A DNA stretch of 64,000 bases from Meghimatium bilineatum (lineage: Eukaryota; Mollusca; Gastropoda; Stylommatophora; Philomycidae): NCBI GenBank assembly GCA_034231615.1, contig CM067298.1, positions 20,093,478-20,157,477 of the forward strand. The letters run 5' to 3'. Position 1 is the first letter of the stretch, and each line of letters starts with the position of its first letter. Of this stretch, positions 23,663 to 34,120 are shown piece by piece. A model generated the notes under the pieces. That model did not search any database. It was not told the DNA's origin and saw nothing but the letters and a program-made list of their open reading frames with translations. A program made the position numbers and the translations under genes.

Positions 23663-23714
23663 GGTAAAAAAAAATCATTATCTTTTATATTCACATTTTA
23701 AGTGAAAACCATAT

Positions 23715-23955
23715 GTCAAAAAATGTAAACCGTTCTAAACTTTATTCCATTAGTTCTAGTATTTAGAAAAAGTAAACTTTTCTACACTTTATTCCATTAG
23801 TTCTAGTATTTAGAAAAAGTAAACAGTTCTACACTTTATTCCATTAGTTCTAGTATTTAGAAAAAGTAAACAGTTCTACACTTTATTCCATTAGTTCTAG
23901 TATTTAGAAAAAGTAAACAGTTATAAACTTTATTCTATTAGCTCTAGCATTTAGA
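23715..23955. repeat. 47-bp minisatellite
   Basis: Four to five units with CTACACTTTATTCCATTAG and TATTTAGAAAAAGTAAAC. Confidence 0.9.
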
Positions 23956-23979
23956 AAATTATATCTACAAGCAAATATT

Positions 23980-24165
23980 TATTCGGATTGTTCTTCTTCA
24001 GCGTTTATTTTCAAACTCCCGCTATATCTCTCTTGTCGAAGGACAATGGTCCTACTAGATTTCCAGCAGAATGTAATCCAGTTAATGGAAATGTTGTGTG
24101 TCGCTGCTTTATTTTCGCCAATGGCCCGACACATTAATCGTCGGCGCAACGTACTGAACATATTT
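23980..24165 (-). repeat. Interspersed short repeat, family F
   Basis: Well-preserved copy, minus strand: CTCTCTTGTCGAAGGACAAT, CCTACTAGATTTCCAGCAG and GGCCCGACACATTAAT. Confidence 0.65.
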
Positions 24166-24454
24166 ATACTGTCGAGATAATCATTACAGCAATCTTATAT
24201 AGGAGATCTAAATTTGTGGTCTTTGTTAACTCTAATATTTTATGGTAGTTCGTCCTGATATAACCTAATCGGACTATGTTGTCCGCTGGTTGAAAAGTCT
24301 GCGCGCCTCTCCGAAAGATAGGTAAACTCATTAACTACCTACCAACCTATACAGCCAATCCATGTTGGACCAATCGCTGCGTCCGGAGTAGGATATGCTA
24401 ACAACTTTATTTTAGTATTTGTATTATTTTCATAATGTAGGCCTTATCTCTGGT

Positions 24455-24665
24455 GTAAATCACGATGTGCTTATCTCTTGTGTGTATCACGATGTCCCTA
24501 TCTCTTTTGTGTAGCACGATGTCCGTATCTCTTGTGTGTATCATGATGTCCGTATCTCTTGTGTGTATCATGATGTCCGTATCTCTTGTATGTATCACGA
24601 TGTCCGTATCTCTTGTGTGTATCACGATGTCTTTATCTCTCGTGTACATCACAATGTCCGTAGAT
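24455..24665. repeat. 27-bp minisatellite
   Basis: About eight units of CGATGTCCGTATCTCTTGTG plus seven bases. It leaves both strands open in phase; the frames are artefacts. Confidence 0.9.
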
Positions 24666-24784
24666 AAGACTTTGTGAAACATAGACAGGGAGTGAGGTAA
24701 GTGTTACTATGGGAAAGATGTTGCACCTCATTTTTGATGATATTTTGTCTGAAAACGGCAATGTGCGGGGATAGTTTGGTGGTA

Positions 24785-25000
24785 ATCATTTAGCATGTTT
24801 TTTACTTATTTTATAGTGCAAAGTGTCATGTTCTTTTACGTGTTTTATAGTGCAAAGTGTCATGTTGTTTGTAGTTGTGTTACAGTGTAGAGTGTTATGA
24901 TGTTTTTATTTGTTTTACAGTGTAAAGTGTTATGTTCTTTTTAGTTGTTTTACAGTGTAAAGTTGTCACTTCATGTACTTTTTACTTGATTTATAGTGTA
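24785..25000. repeat. Degenerate ~60-bp tandem repeat
   Basis: Four loose units with TTTTACAGTGTAAAGTGT and CATGTTCTTTTTA. Confidence 0.6.
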
Positions 25001-25097
25001 AGTTTCATATTATGTTCTCATTAGAACAAGAGTGTCAGCTCAACCCTACAGCACCACCCCCATCCGCATATTCTGTTCTCCTTATAAAAAGAGTTAG

Positions 25098-25900
25098 TTA
25101 GTTAGTCGTTGAATCATCGTCATTGCACTTTGGACAAGTCCATATGTGCTCAGATCTTTCCTTGAGTGTATCCGCCATTACACGTTGACTGACCATCATT
25201 CTTTCTCGCCCACGAAAACTCTCCTTTCTAGCGACACCACACTTCAAACCAAGCTCCTTTATTCTAATCATGGAACAAGAGTCATCGTCACTTGTACAGT
25301 CATTTGTTCGTGCGTTTTCCCGTAGGGCATTCAAAATGTCAGCCCGATCCATCGCTCCATCAACAGCCGTAGTAGCAGCGTGGGCGGCCAACCTATCTGG
25401 TCTCTCATTACCCCGGGCTCCCGCGCGTCCCGGCACAAAAATAAAAGTCACTGTACGCACACAGGAATTATTCATTGCATCCAGCCACTGTTCTCGAACG
25501 TACCCCGTCTGAACTTTCACAATCATGTTCATTGAGTCACTGAGTATACAGGCATGCACGCAGACAGTCTGTGAGCAGACCCAAGATGCAAAGCTTTGGT
25601 TACTGCCAGAATCTCCATTGTCATGCTGCTTGTCGTCTGAGCGAATGCACCACTTTCCTCTCTGATAGTCTCCCCCCACCTTTGAGTCGTGAAAGCCCAG
25701 GAACTCCTGATGTGTCTCTCAACCGACCCATCTGTATATATAATTATATCACCTTCCCTGGAATTTTTATCGATCAGAGCGAGCACCTCGACTCGACCAC
25801 TGTCGGACACCATTCCCTGCGCTCTCTATTGAGTGTTATCAAGACGAAAAACGTGTTGACTCAAGTTGCGAGACGAATAGGTGCCATCTGAGCAGACTTG
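25098..25900 (-). mobile_element. RNase H-type LINE, C-terminal part
   Basis: The minus strand reads IIIYTDGSVERHIRSSWAF (RNase H start, ~25730), TTSSMTMEILAVTKALHLG, VTFIFVPGRAGARGNERPDR (~25400), then ERMMVSQRVMADTL and WTCPKC near the end. This is the RNase H domain and tail of an I/R1/LOA-type LINE. Two overlapping frames show one frameshift. It ends in AACT repeats. Confidence 0.85.
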
Positions 25901-25959
25901 GTTAAAAACCGTTTGTTGTATTATGATTTTCTTTACTAAAGAATCCTTGATACTACTAT

Positions 25960-26740
25960 ATTATATTATCCAAGGTACATATAGGAGTAAGACAAGGATG
26001 TTGTTTCTCCCCCCCCCCATATTTGTTACATGCAGATAATATGTTGTGAAACGTTTGAGATGGCCAAGTCCACACAGAGATGATCCCATTAGAACGGAGG
26101 ACATCACATACCAGAAATTAGATATTCCGAGCGCACAGTTCTTTTAACAAGACATTAAAAATGTTTTAAACAACTAATTCTATCAACAGACAAACACAGA
26201 GAGACCCATAACTTGTACATTAATTTAGAAAATAAATCATAACAACAGATAAAGTAAAAACCTGGCGAAAATTTATAAGTGATAACCAAGAACTATAGAA
26301 GTTGTCACAAGTTGTGAAAATTTAGAAGTAAACTTAAACAGTTTAAGAAGTTGTGCAATTGAAGTCAAGAATATAATTGCAATAGCAACAACCAAGCTAA
26401 AAATCAAATTAAAAATGTCTGATAACAAGCTGCCAGTAATAAAGCCAAATTATATCTGATAAAAAAAAAAAATTCCCATTGACAATTTATGGTAGTGAAA
26501 TATGGACGATGAATAAAGTAGTGGCAACGAGAATTTCTTCCTTTGAAATAGAATTCTAGAGAAGCATCTTTAGAAGATCAAAAATGGCAAAAATAGTCAA
26601 TCAAGTGTTAAGAACATTAGGGTGAGAGTAATTCGCCCCTAAACAACATTATAACAAGAAAGATGTGGTAATTTGGTTATATAAAAAGAGATAACAACAT
26701 GGAAAAATCTTTGTAATGGTAGTCATGTTTGCTGGCAACA
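25960..26740 (+). pseudogene. LINE reverse transcriptase remnant
   Basis: Reads GVRQGCCFSP near 25985-26010 and LTIYGSEIWTMNKVVATRIS near 26480-26540, both standard post-catalytic LINE RT segments. The C tract at 26009 has expanded inside the motif. Heavily decayed. Confidence 0.6.
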
Positions 26741-26744
26741 TTCA

Positions 26745-27350
26745 AATAGGTTACTAAAGACGACAGTGGAGAAAAAAATATTTCGTAATGTCCTTTGCTG
26801 CAGCGGGTTAACTCGTCCAGAATCTGGAATTGTTCAGAAATTGTTTTGTCTATACAAAAGACTACTTTCTAAAAGAATTTCACAGGAGTAAAATAATACC
26901 CATTCAACAAATAATGAAAATCTCGAATTTTGATAATCATGTCAATAAGATCTGAAAAATATAATTTTCTGTATGTGTCAGTATAATCTGTTACAACGTA
27001 CGTTGTATATGATATTTTTGTATGCAAGTGGACACATCGTTGAAAATAAGCTAAGAATAATAGGGGCGACTAGAACCTCGATCTGGTTGGAAACGTCAAA
27101 AGCAATTCCTAGGTACCCCACAACAGACATAAGTTTAAACTTTAATGGACGTGTGAGTCAGAGTGTCATGGTGCTAACATTTCTAGTATCAACGCCATGT
27201 AAAAGTGTAATAATGTATGGTATGAGCGCCACCTAAAGGTCAAGGTAAATACAATGACAAGGTCAACAGGCAAAGTATGGTTCTCGAAAGTAAAGATGCC
27301 AAATCATAAAATATGTTTGTCGACGTTATACGATGACACGATGACATATG
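26745..27350. other. No supported feature
   Basis: Contains an 87-codon open frame (26973-27236) without recognisable motif. Confidence 0.4.
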
Positions 27351-27357
27351 GCAATTT

Positions 27358-27430
27358 TTCTTTAGTCACTCCCCTTCCATAGTCACTCCCCTTCTTTAGT
27401 CACTCCCCTTCTTTAGTCACTCCCCTTCCA
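27358..27430. repeat. 18-bp tandem repeat
   Basis: Four units of TAGTCACTCCCCTTCTTT or the CCTTCCATA variant. Confidence 0.85.
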
Positions 27431-27645
27431 TAAGACAGACGACTCAATTTGGTCAACATTAATATCATTAGTCATTAAAAAATGGTGTGTTTAACTACCT
27501 CCAACCCTACCATTTCATTGGTTCAGCTAACGTCAACTAGTTTACAAAGTCATGATAAAAGGTTACTTCCAAAAGTTTCATATTATACTACCAGGTTTGT
27601 GATTGGTTCAGTCCCATTGATAACATATCAATCATAATCGAAAGT

Positions 27646-28974
27646 GGGGTGCGAAGGGAACGCATTGCTCTAGGCGGACCCAGGGTTAGCAGATAACCAA
27701 GATCCCAAATGTACCTCCACTCGGTGCACCCTGGAAACAGAAATACAGCAGCTCGAGCTGATTTTGGCCAAATCATTTGGGGATCGTGTCCGAGAATGTG
27801 GAGGTAGCAGATGGAAAGAGATTTGACTGCACAAGAGACAGACAATATCTCCGACACCACCAGCATCACCAAATATAGCGACACTGTCGACATACAGTGA
27901 AGCTAGTCAGTCCAGTCCGAACATTGGAGGGGCGGCCAATGTAAAATGCACGTAAAGGTAGATGCATGGCGAGACAAATATATTTCATACCGAGTACAAT
28001 GAAACAAATAAAGGGCAGAACAGCGTTAAAGGGCAGCGCGAACTGCAAATAGAAAGTGAAAAGTCTCTAGGAAAGTTGAACTACAAGCTCCGTCAGCTCG
28101 AGACGAGCATCTAGTTACCTGTGTTCCTTACAGACAGAGAACCAGACCCATCCATTGGCGGCTGGTAAAGCAAGAAGACCTAATCCAACTCTAATGTCGA
28201 GCCTTCCTAAACCGAAAATATGCTCGCGAAGAGAAAGGGTTCTGTTCCCGATGGGCTCAGGCAAGAAAGGGACAACGATGGTAGTTCTGGTCCAACTCAC
28301 TGTCAAGGTTTCCTATACCGGAATTACACTTGCAGAGAGAAAGGGTTCCGTACCCGATGGGCTCAGGCACAAAAGGGACAACGATTTAGCCCTGGCCCAA
28401 CTCTACTGTCAGGTTTTCCTACACCGGAAATACACTTGAAGAGAAAAAGGGTTCAGTACCTGATGGGCTCAGGCGCTATTGGGACAAGGACGCTCAGCTC
28501 TAGAACGCCTTGCTCTCAAACGCGTGGTGTGAGACTCGAACTCGGACAAGAGGTACACGATGTCAGTGAATGAAACCTCGGCTAAGAGGGCGAAAGGGCC
28601 AGGGTCCAACTCCTCTGTTGAGTTCTTCCCCTTATGGAACCAGGCTCACAGATGAGAAACGGTTCAGTACCCAATGGGCACAGGCACAACACGTCCAATT
28701 ACACGAGGCGAGTTCATAGACAGTGGAACACCTCGTGCGAGTCAGACGAGAGCAAAAATCGTCTGGGCGAAGAGTCGCCATTACGCGTGCCTGGAGACAG
28801 ATATAGAGGCTTTCACAGGCTAAGGGTAGCCCACCCGAATTGTCAAGGCATGCGGAAATCGGATGTGCTAGGCCTACAAGGCGCATAACGGTGGCACACG
28901 TAATCACGCTCCCGGCGGAAATCGCACGGATATCCGTGATGGTTACAATGGAGCGAACGAAAAACAAACAAACA
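27646..28974 (+). mobile_element. CAAA-tailed noncoding retroelement, full copy
   Basis: It starts GGGGTGCGAAGGGAACGCAT and ends AACAAACAA. A perfect 12-bp target-site duplication ATAATCGAAAGT flanks it (27634-27645 and 28975-28986). At 1.33 kb it is longer than the other copies because of about three ~100-bp internal tandem units (28200-28490) built on AGAGAAAGGGTTC...CGATGGGCTCAGGC. No coding region recognised. Confidence 0.9.
28195..28490. repeat. Internal ~100-bp tandem units of the CAAA element
   Basis: Three successive blocks each contain GAGAGAAAGGGTTC, GATGGGCTCAGGC and GGTTTTCCTACACCGGAAAT-like sequence. The copy at 41398-42505 has fewer. Confidence 0.8.
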
Positions 28975-28999
28975 ATAATCGAAAGTCACTCCATCAAAT

Positions 29000-30220
29000 T
29001 TATAAGTCTTGATTTTACAAAAAAAATATATGTTTCGCTCTATCTCTAACTTCTACGTAAGTCACAGCTTCAATTATTATAGCCAACATATAGTTCAAGT
29101 GGAAAGCTGATTGATGTTTCTATTTATCAACACGTTATTGGAATATTCATAGGTTGTTTTTGGATTTATTCCCACAATAATTGTGTCTCCGCCTCTGTCT
29201 CAATTCGTCGAACAATAATCAGCTTAAAATCTCGTCTCTCAAATGCTCTTGAGTTCATCACGCAAAAATTAGTATCAAGCAAATCCATTCTTTTCTACTT
29301 AGCTTAGTAGTAATACAAGTCTTTCTATCAATTTAGGCAGTAATCTTTCTCATAAAATAACATCATTAGTTGCGAAGGCGTGGTTATCTCAATTCACGTT
29401 CCTAAATTACATAAAATTGATTTCTCTGTAGTTAAACATTCCAACTTACACAAGTGTAATATCCCACCTTCTTGTTAGCTTCCAATCAGTTGCGAAACAC
29501 ATTGAAGATTACAATTTATTAAATTCATCAACAGTAAATTATAAATTCATGGACGACTAAATCACACAATATATAACAAATGGCTCTAGATGATATTACA
29601 TTTAATTTCCCCATAACGAAACACATGAGTCACGAACAAAACAAGATCCCCTTGACTATTCACATCACTTCCACTCTGCCTGACGGAAGTTTTATTTTCA
29701 ATGCTACATTTCTATGTGAGTCTTTGCCCTACAAGTGTTACTTCTAGACTGAGTTTAATTCATCCTATTATTTCCAATGTTTTCCATTTGCACACTGCTC
29801 TGTGCTAATTTCAGGTCTCTGAAATCATTCTCCATGCTTTTTCGAAGTGGTTCATAAATTCTTGTGTGTTTTCATCAAACGTGCTTACTTCTGATCAAAT
29901 ATTCCAGTTTCCTTCGGCAAACTAGTATTCTCCTATATGAATTGTGACAATAACGTTAATTGTTTTCGTCTCATAGTTATTTTGCTCGACAATGTACTCA
30001 GCAAAAGCGACAAAGTTCAACGTGTATTCTGGCGTTAGGTTTTTGTGTTATTTATCCTTCCCCCGTATTTGCTAGTATATATAGGAACTATTGGACTAGT
30101 TACTCTTTCCTTACTATCGTCAAATAAATCTCTCTCTCTCTCTCTGTTATGTTTCTTTGTTTTATTGGTTTAATTTTCTCATTGTCTCAGTAATTTTTCG
30201 CTGTGATATACTGTAATTCT
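29000..30220. other. No supported feature
   Basis: AT-rich, with a short CT microsatellite at about 30130. No exon, LINE motif or repeat-family match was seen on either strand. Confidence 0.45.
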
Positions 30221-30224
30221 ATTA

Positions 30225-30410
30225 CACAACTGTACGAATGTATTATATGAAAACCGTGTACCAGTGTACGAATGTATGATATGAAGGTCGTGTACAAGTG
30301 TACGAATGTATTATATGAAGGTCGTGTACAAGTGTACGAATGTATTATATGAAAACCGTGTACCAGTGTACGAATGTATTATATGAAGGTCGTGTACGAA
30401 TGTATTGGAA
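30225..30410. repeat. Tandem repeat with ~25-26 bp subunits in ~60 bp units
   Basis: Repeats of GTGTACGAATGTATTATATG alternating GAAGGTCGTGTACAAGT and AAAACCGTGTACCAGT. Confidence 0.8.
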
Positions 30411-30607
30411 ATCAAATTTGTAGAAACATGTTTTAAACATTGAACGTCAAATCTGTTGATAAATGTCTGAAAATTTGTAAAATTAACGTGTTTTTTCCCT
30501 GTTTTAGAAAAAAAATAATGACCACTTTTTCTTTCTAAAAAAATAAAGAAACACCAAGCAAATGTCTTCCTTTCAATACGTCAGTGATTTACCCTTTTAT
30601 AAACAGT

Positions 30608-30808
30608 TCAAATAAAAGTCGATTTGCCATAGAAGTCGCCAACGACGTGCACCGGAAGGAGTTTTTGTGTGTTAATAATGTACCAATCATTATCAGGATC
30701 CATTTCGATTGCTCCATCCCAATCGTGGAAAAAAATAACAACACAATCTGCCGCGGCTTTATGATGTCCGTGGACTATTATTCCATTTCTTGGAAAAGAA
30801 AATATCAA
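30608..30808 (-). CDS. Unidentified antisense open frame, protein-like
   Basis: A 66-residue frame reads like real protein: IIVHGHHKAAADCVVIFFHD, then DWDGAIEMDPDNDW and VVGDFYGKSTFI before a stop. Reading upstream, it stays open to an AG at about 30828 that could be an acceptor, so it could be a terminal exon or a decayed element fragment. An overlapping plus-strand frame (30584-30826) is also open. I do not recognise it. Confidence 0.2.
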   Translation of the reverse strand: MIFSFPRNGIIVHGHHKAAADCVVIFFHDWDGAIEMDPDNDWYIINTQKLLPVHVVGDFYGKSTFI

Positions 30809-30829
30809 TCTATTAGGTGCGGGTGAAAG

Positions 30830-31940
30830 CAGACTTCGTTACTGGTTCTGATCAGAGAGAAACACGGGAGGAGGGGGGAGTGTGGGGGAGGCTAGGTATA
30901 ACGTTAAGGGCATTTATAAATATTCAACATGTGCTTGTTATACAGTGATTGTGCACTTCTGATTGTGAACTTTTGATTTATTATAGATCAGTGGCACCAT
31001 TTTCTGTTCTATGATCTTGTGTAATGTTTCACATTTTATGAAATAGGATTATTTGCATCGTCTAGAATAGACATTTGACGTCATCCAGTAAGCGTAGGTT
31101 GCAATTTCAGCTATGCTTCACAAAACTTAATAATATTGCTATTAAGAATATAATTCTGGTCCTTGTATTTGTAAATTCCAGTTTTCTGTCTTTATCTTTT
31201 CAGGCGAGTTATTTTCTTAATTGTTGCGTTTGAACGGGCTACTTGCGGCGTCGCAGTGATAATATTATGTGTTATTCAAACATAATAAAACATTTGTGTA
31301 CGTGTCTGCAATTAAATCATTACTACTAATGACGTTATATTTAGTGACTGTGTGTACTGATACAAATATTCATTGGTTATGTTCTATTGAACCGACCACA
31401 GAACTAGAGTTTTTATCAGAAACATTTGTTTAATTTCATTTTGTCTGTCACATCGTTCCTAATAAGTAACTAATTCCAGTATCGCTTCTATTCCAGCATG
31501 AGGCAAAAATAGGATGATACACTTATGGTCTTCAATAAATCCCAAATATTGTTTATATTTAATTGTTCTTGTGGGCTAGATATGCTTTCTTTGACGGACA
31601 ACGTTGGGGAAATATTATAAGATCTAAAAAAAATTATCAGTGACTCATGCGGTATAGATGAACTTTGGGTCAGTAGTATCCAATTATGAACCTAAACATC
31701 ACTATCTTTATTTATATTTGATGAACATATGTTAGCTGTTGAGCTCTAGCGTGTCGTTATAATGTTACAGTGAAAGACAGGATCTATTAAATCCACGCAG
31801 ACAAATGGACTGCTTAGTCAAAAATAAATTGTTACCTCTATTAACCCCTCAGCTGCGGAGGTATTCTTAAGGATATGATGTAAAGTCACTGCCATTTTAC
31901 GTAGATCCTCCTCTTCTTAGCTTCTCAGCGGAACATACTG
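30830..31940. other. No supported feature
   Basis: One possible acceptor at 31203 precedes a short hydrophobic frame, but no donor in usable phase follows. No repeats recognised. Confidence 0.4.
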
Positions 31941-31944
31941 TCTG

Positions 31945-32110
31945 GATAGCTTGGTCAACAATTGTTATCAATTAATGATTGCTTTGTCAACAATTGTTAT
32001 CACTTAATGAGTGTTTGGTCAGCAATTGTTACCACTAATGATTGCTTGGTCAACAATTGTTACCAATTAATGATAGTTTGGTCAACAATTGTTACCATTT
32101 AATGATTGCC
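31945..32110. repeat. ~35-bp tandem repeat
   Basis: Five units with TTGGTCAACAATTGTTACCA and AATTAATGATTG. Confidence 0.8.
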
Positions 32111-32304
32111 GATTTTCACTTGACTGGACTTCTGCATACACGATGTCCTTAAAAGGCTATTTTACTTTTCATTACACCAATTTCTGAGCAAAGATACATG
32201 TTTTCCACCTGATTACACATGATATGGTGATGAACTGTAGACATATTATGATAGAAGTGGGGCAGCTATATAGAACGTAACATAGAATCAGAATATATGA
32301 AAAA

Positions 32305-32520
32305 ATTGTACAAATAGTGCTCACCTAATGACTAACTGTGATTGTGCAAATAGTGCTCACCTATGACTAGTGGGATTTTACAAGTGGCACCCACGACTAG
32401 CGGAAATTGTGCAAATAGTGTTAAAAATGACTACCGGAGATTGTGCAAATAGTTCTCACCTAAAACTAGTGACTAGTGTACGTATAGTGCTCATCTATGA
32501 CTAGCGGAGATTGAGCAAGA
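32305..32520. repeat. ~35-bp degenerate tandem repeat
   Basis: Five to six units with TGTGCAAATAGTGCTCACCT and ATGACTAGCGGAGAT. Confidence 0.7.
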
Positions 32521-32597
32521 ATTTGGATTGAACATACAATATTTTACAGATGTTTTGCAAAAGTACTCTCATCTTTAACATTTTTCCTGCGTAGATG

Positions 32598-32760
32598 TTG
32601 TGCTCAAAAGGTCACAAGTTCGAATCGGATTCTCGACGTGTTGCTAACACATTTCTTTTTCGGAGATCCCAGAGGATTATCTCCTGAAGCTGTAGGGTCA
32701 CGTGCTATTATTGGCACTTTTTCAGGCAGTGTGCCGCTCTGCTGATATGGGTGCCTACTT
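32598..32760 (+). mobile_element. Possible tRNA-like SINE fragment
   Basis: CAAGTTCGAATCGGATTCTC near 32622 resembles a Pol III B box. No convincing A box precedes it, so this is tentative. Confidence 0.3.
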
Positions 32761-33620
32761 ATTAGGTAACCCAAGTAAGTTAGTTTGTTCCTTTGATGCC
32801 AAGGGTGGAACATAAGTCATGTTTCGTAATGACGTACAGTTCGCTGCAAGTAGTTTTAGTTCTTGAGTAGCGTTAATACCCATTGTCATTGCCTTGTTCT
32901 TGATTGTTCTTCGTAGTTTTTTCCTGGGTCTTCCACGTGTTTGTTTTCTTATCGCAGACCATGACAGAGCTTGGTGGATAAGTCTATTCTCATCTGATCT
33001 AAGCACTTGGCCTAAATACTACCATGTTTCCTTTTAACAATAGTTGAAACACATTCTTGTTTGGATATGTCTCATATTGATTCATCTGTAACAACGTTTG
33101 TTTTGTTTCAACCCGAGTACAATTAAGTAATTCATTTACGCCTTTTAGCCCTATTTAAACCCTTTCATCTCAGTTTGTATTTGCCTCCTGACCTTCCTCT
33201 AGACGAGAACTCATATGATGTGCAGTATATTCATGTGGGTGCAATCAGTTAACATTACTTGTTTTATGCGTCGCCAATCTATCTAAGATGTATATTTCCG
33301 AGAGTGGAGTAAAGGGATGACATCTTAGTTCGCCGTAAGACTTTAATTCTAGTGCTTTGTCTTACCATCTAATGTTGAGTATTTCGTGGTGACCCAACAT
33401 ATAGAATATTCTGTCTCTTTTCATGAACCTGAGTATATTGTCCATTTTTAGGGCTCACATAGCAATAAGTTTAGTACGAATACCTGGTAGATCCTGATTT
33501 TTTCAGCACCTCTGTCAGTTTTCCAAAAGTTGTAGATGCATTTCCTATACGAATGTTGATGTTCACTTCGGATGAGCGCTGTTGTGTGTGGATTCAATGT
33601 AGTTAAGTAAAATTTTGCAC
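32750..33620 (-). pseudogene. LINE ORF2 C-terminal remnant
   Basis: The minus strand reads VNINIRIGNASTTFGKLTEV (~33540) and, farther on, LIHQALSWSAIRKQTRGRPR (~32940) with KKLRRTIKNKAM. This is the post-RT region of an endonuclease/RT LINE. Confidence 0.75.
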
Positions 33621-33819
33621 TATATCTTGCACAAGTGATTCATTATCTAAGGTCATGCCTCCTGCATGTGAGGCAGTTCCTTTTATAGGCACAAGTGTAC
33701 AACTATATTTTCTAGTTTATCGTAAGTAAAAATGTTTTACAAACTCTTGACATGTGTTTGAAAAGAAACTGCAGGTATTTTAATTTACTTGCAGAAATTA
33801 CCTTGTAAAATATTGTCTA

Positions 33820-33954
33820 GTTACATAATCAATATATTATTGTCTTTACATTTCCTTTATTGTTTAGTTACATAATCAATATATTCGTGTCTTTACATTT
33901 CCTTTATTGTTTAGTTATATAATCAACATATTCGTGTCTTTACACTTCTTTCAG
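33820..33954. repeat. 46-47 bp tandem repeat running into a splice acceptor
   Basis: Three units with TTAGTTACATAATCAATATA and CGTGTCTTTACATTTCCTTT. The last unit ends TTTACACTTCTTTCAG, the acceptor of the exon at 33955. Confidence 0.85.
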
Positions 33955-34120
33955 AATCAATTTGTGATCAGTATAATATTCAAGACCTCTGGACAGATCT
34001 CGGTATATTTGGTAGTAGAATAATGAGACGAATACGCGATAGACACACGACCATGTGGGCTTTCATGTGTGCTTTCCTCATTTCAGTTGTATCAATGTTT
34101 ACTATTGGAGAACCTGCAGA
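33955..34120 (+). CDS. Exon of EF-hand membrane protein, membrane-helix part
   Basis: The acceptor TACACTTCTTTCAG ends at 33954 and a strong donor GTAAGTAG begins at 34121. Two bases, 54 codons, two bases. The only open frame encodes a hydrophilic start (ICDQYNIQDLWTDLGIFG), a basic RMRR-like run, a hydrophobic segment of about 18 residues and GEPAE at the end. The acceptor's pyrimidine tract is part of the third unit of a 46-47 bp tandem repeat. Confidence 0.6.

Noticed and set aside
31204-31255. Possible exon after TTTATCTTTTCAG
   Set aside because: The hydrophobic frame ends at a weak GTGATA donor whose phase does not fit the exon at 33955.
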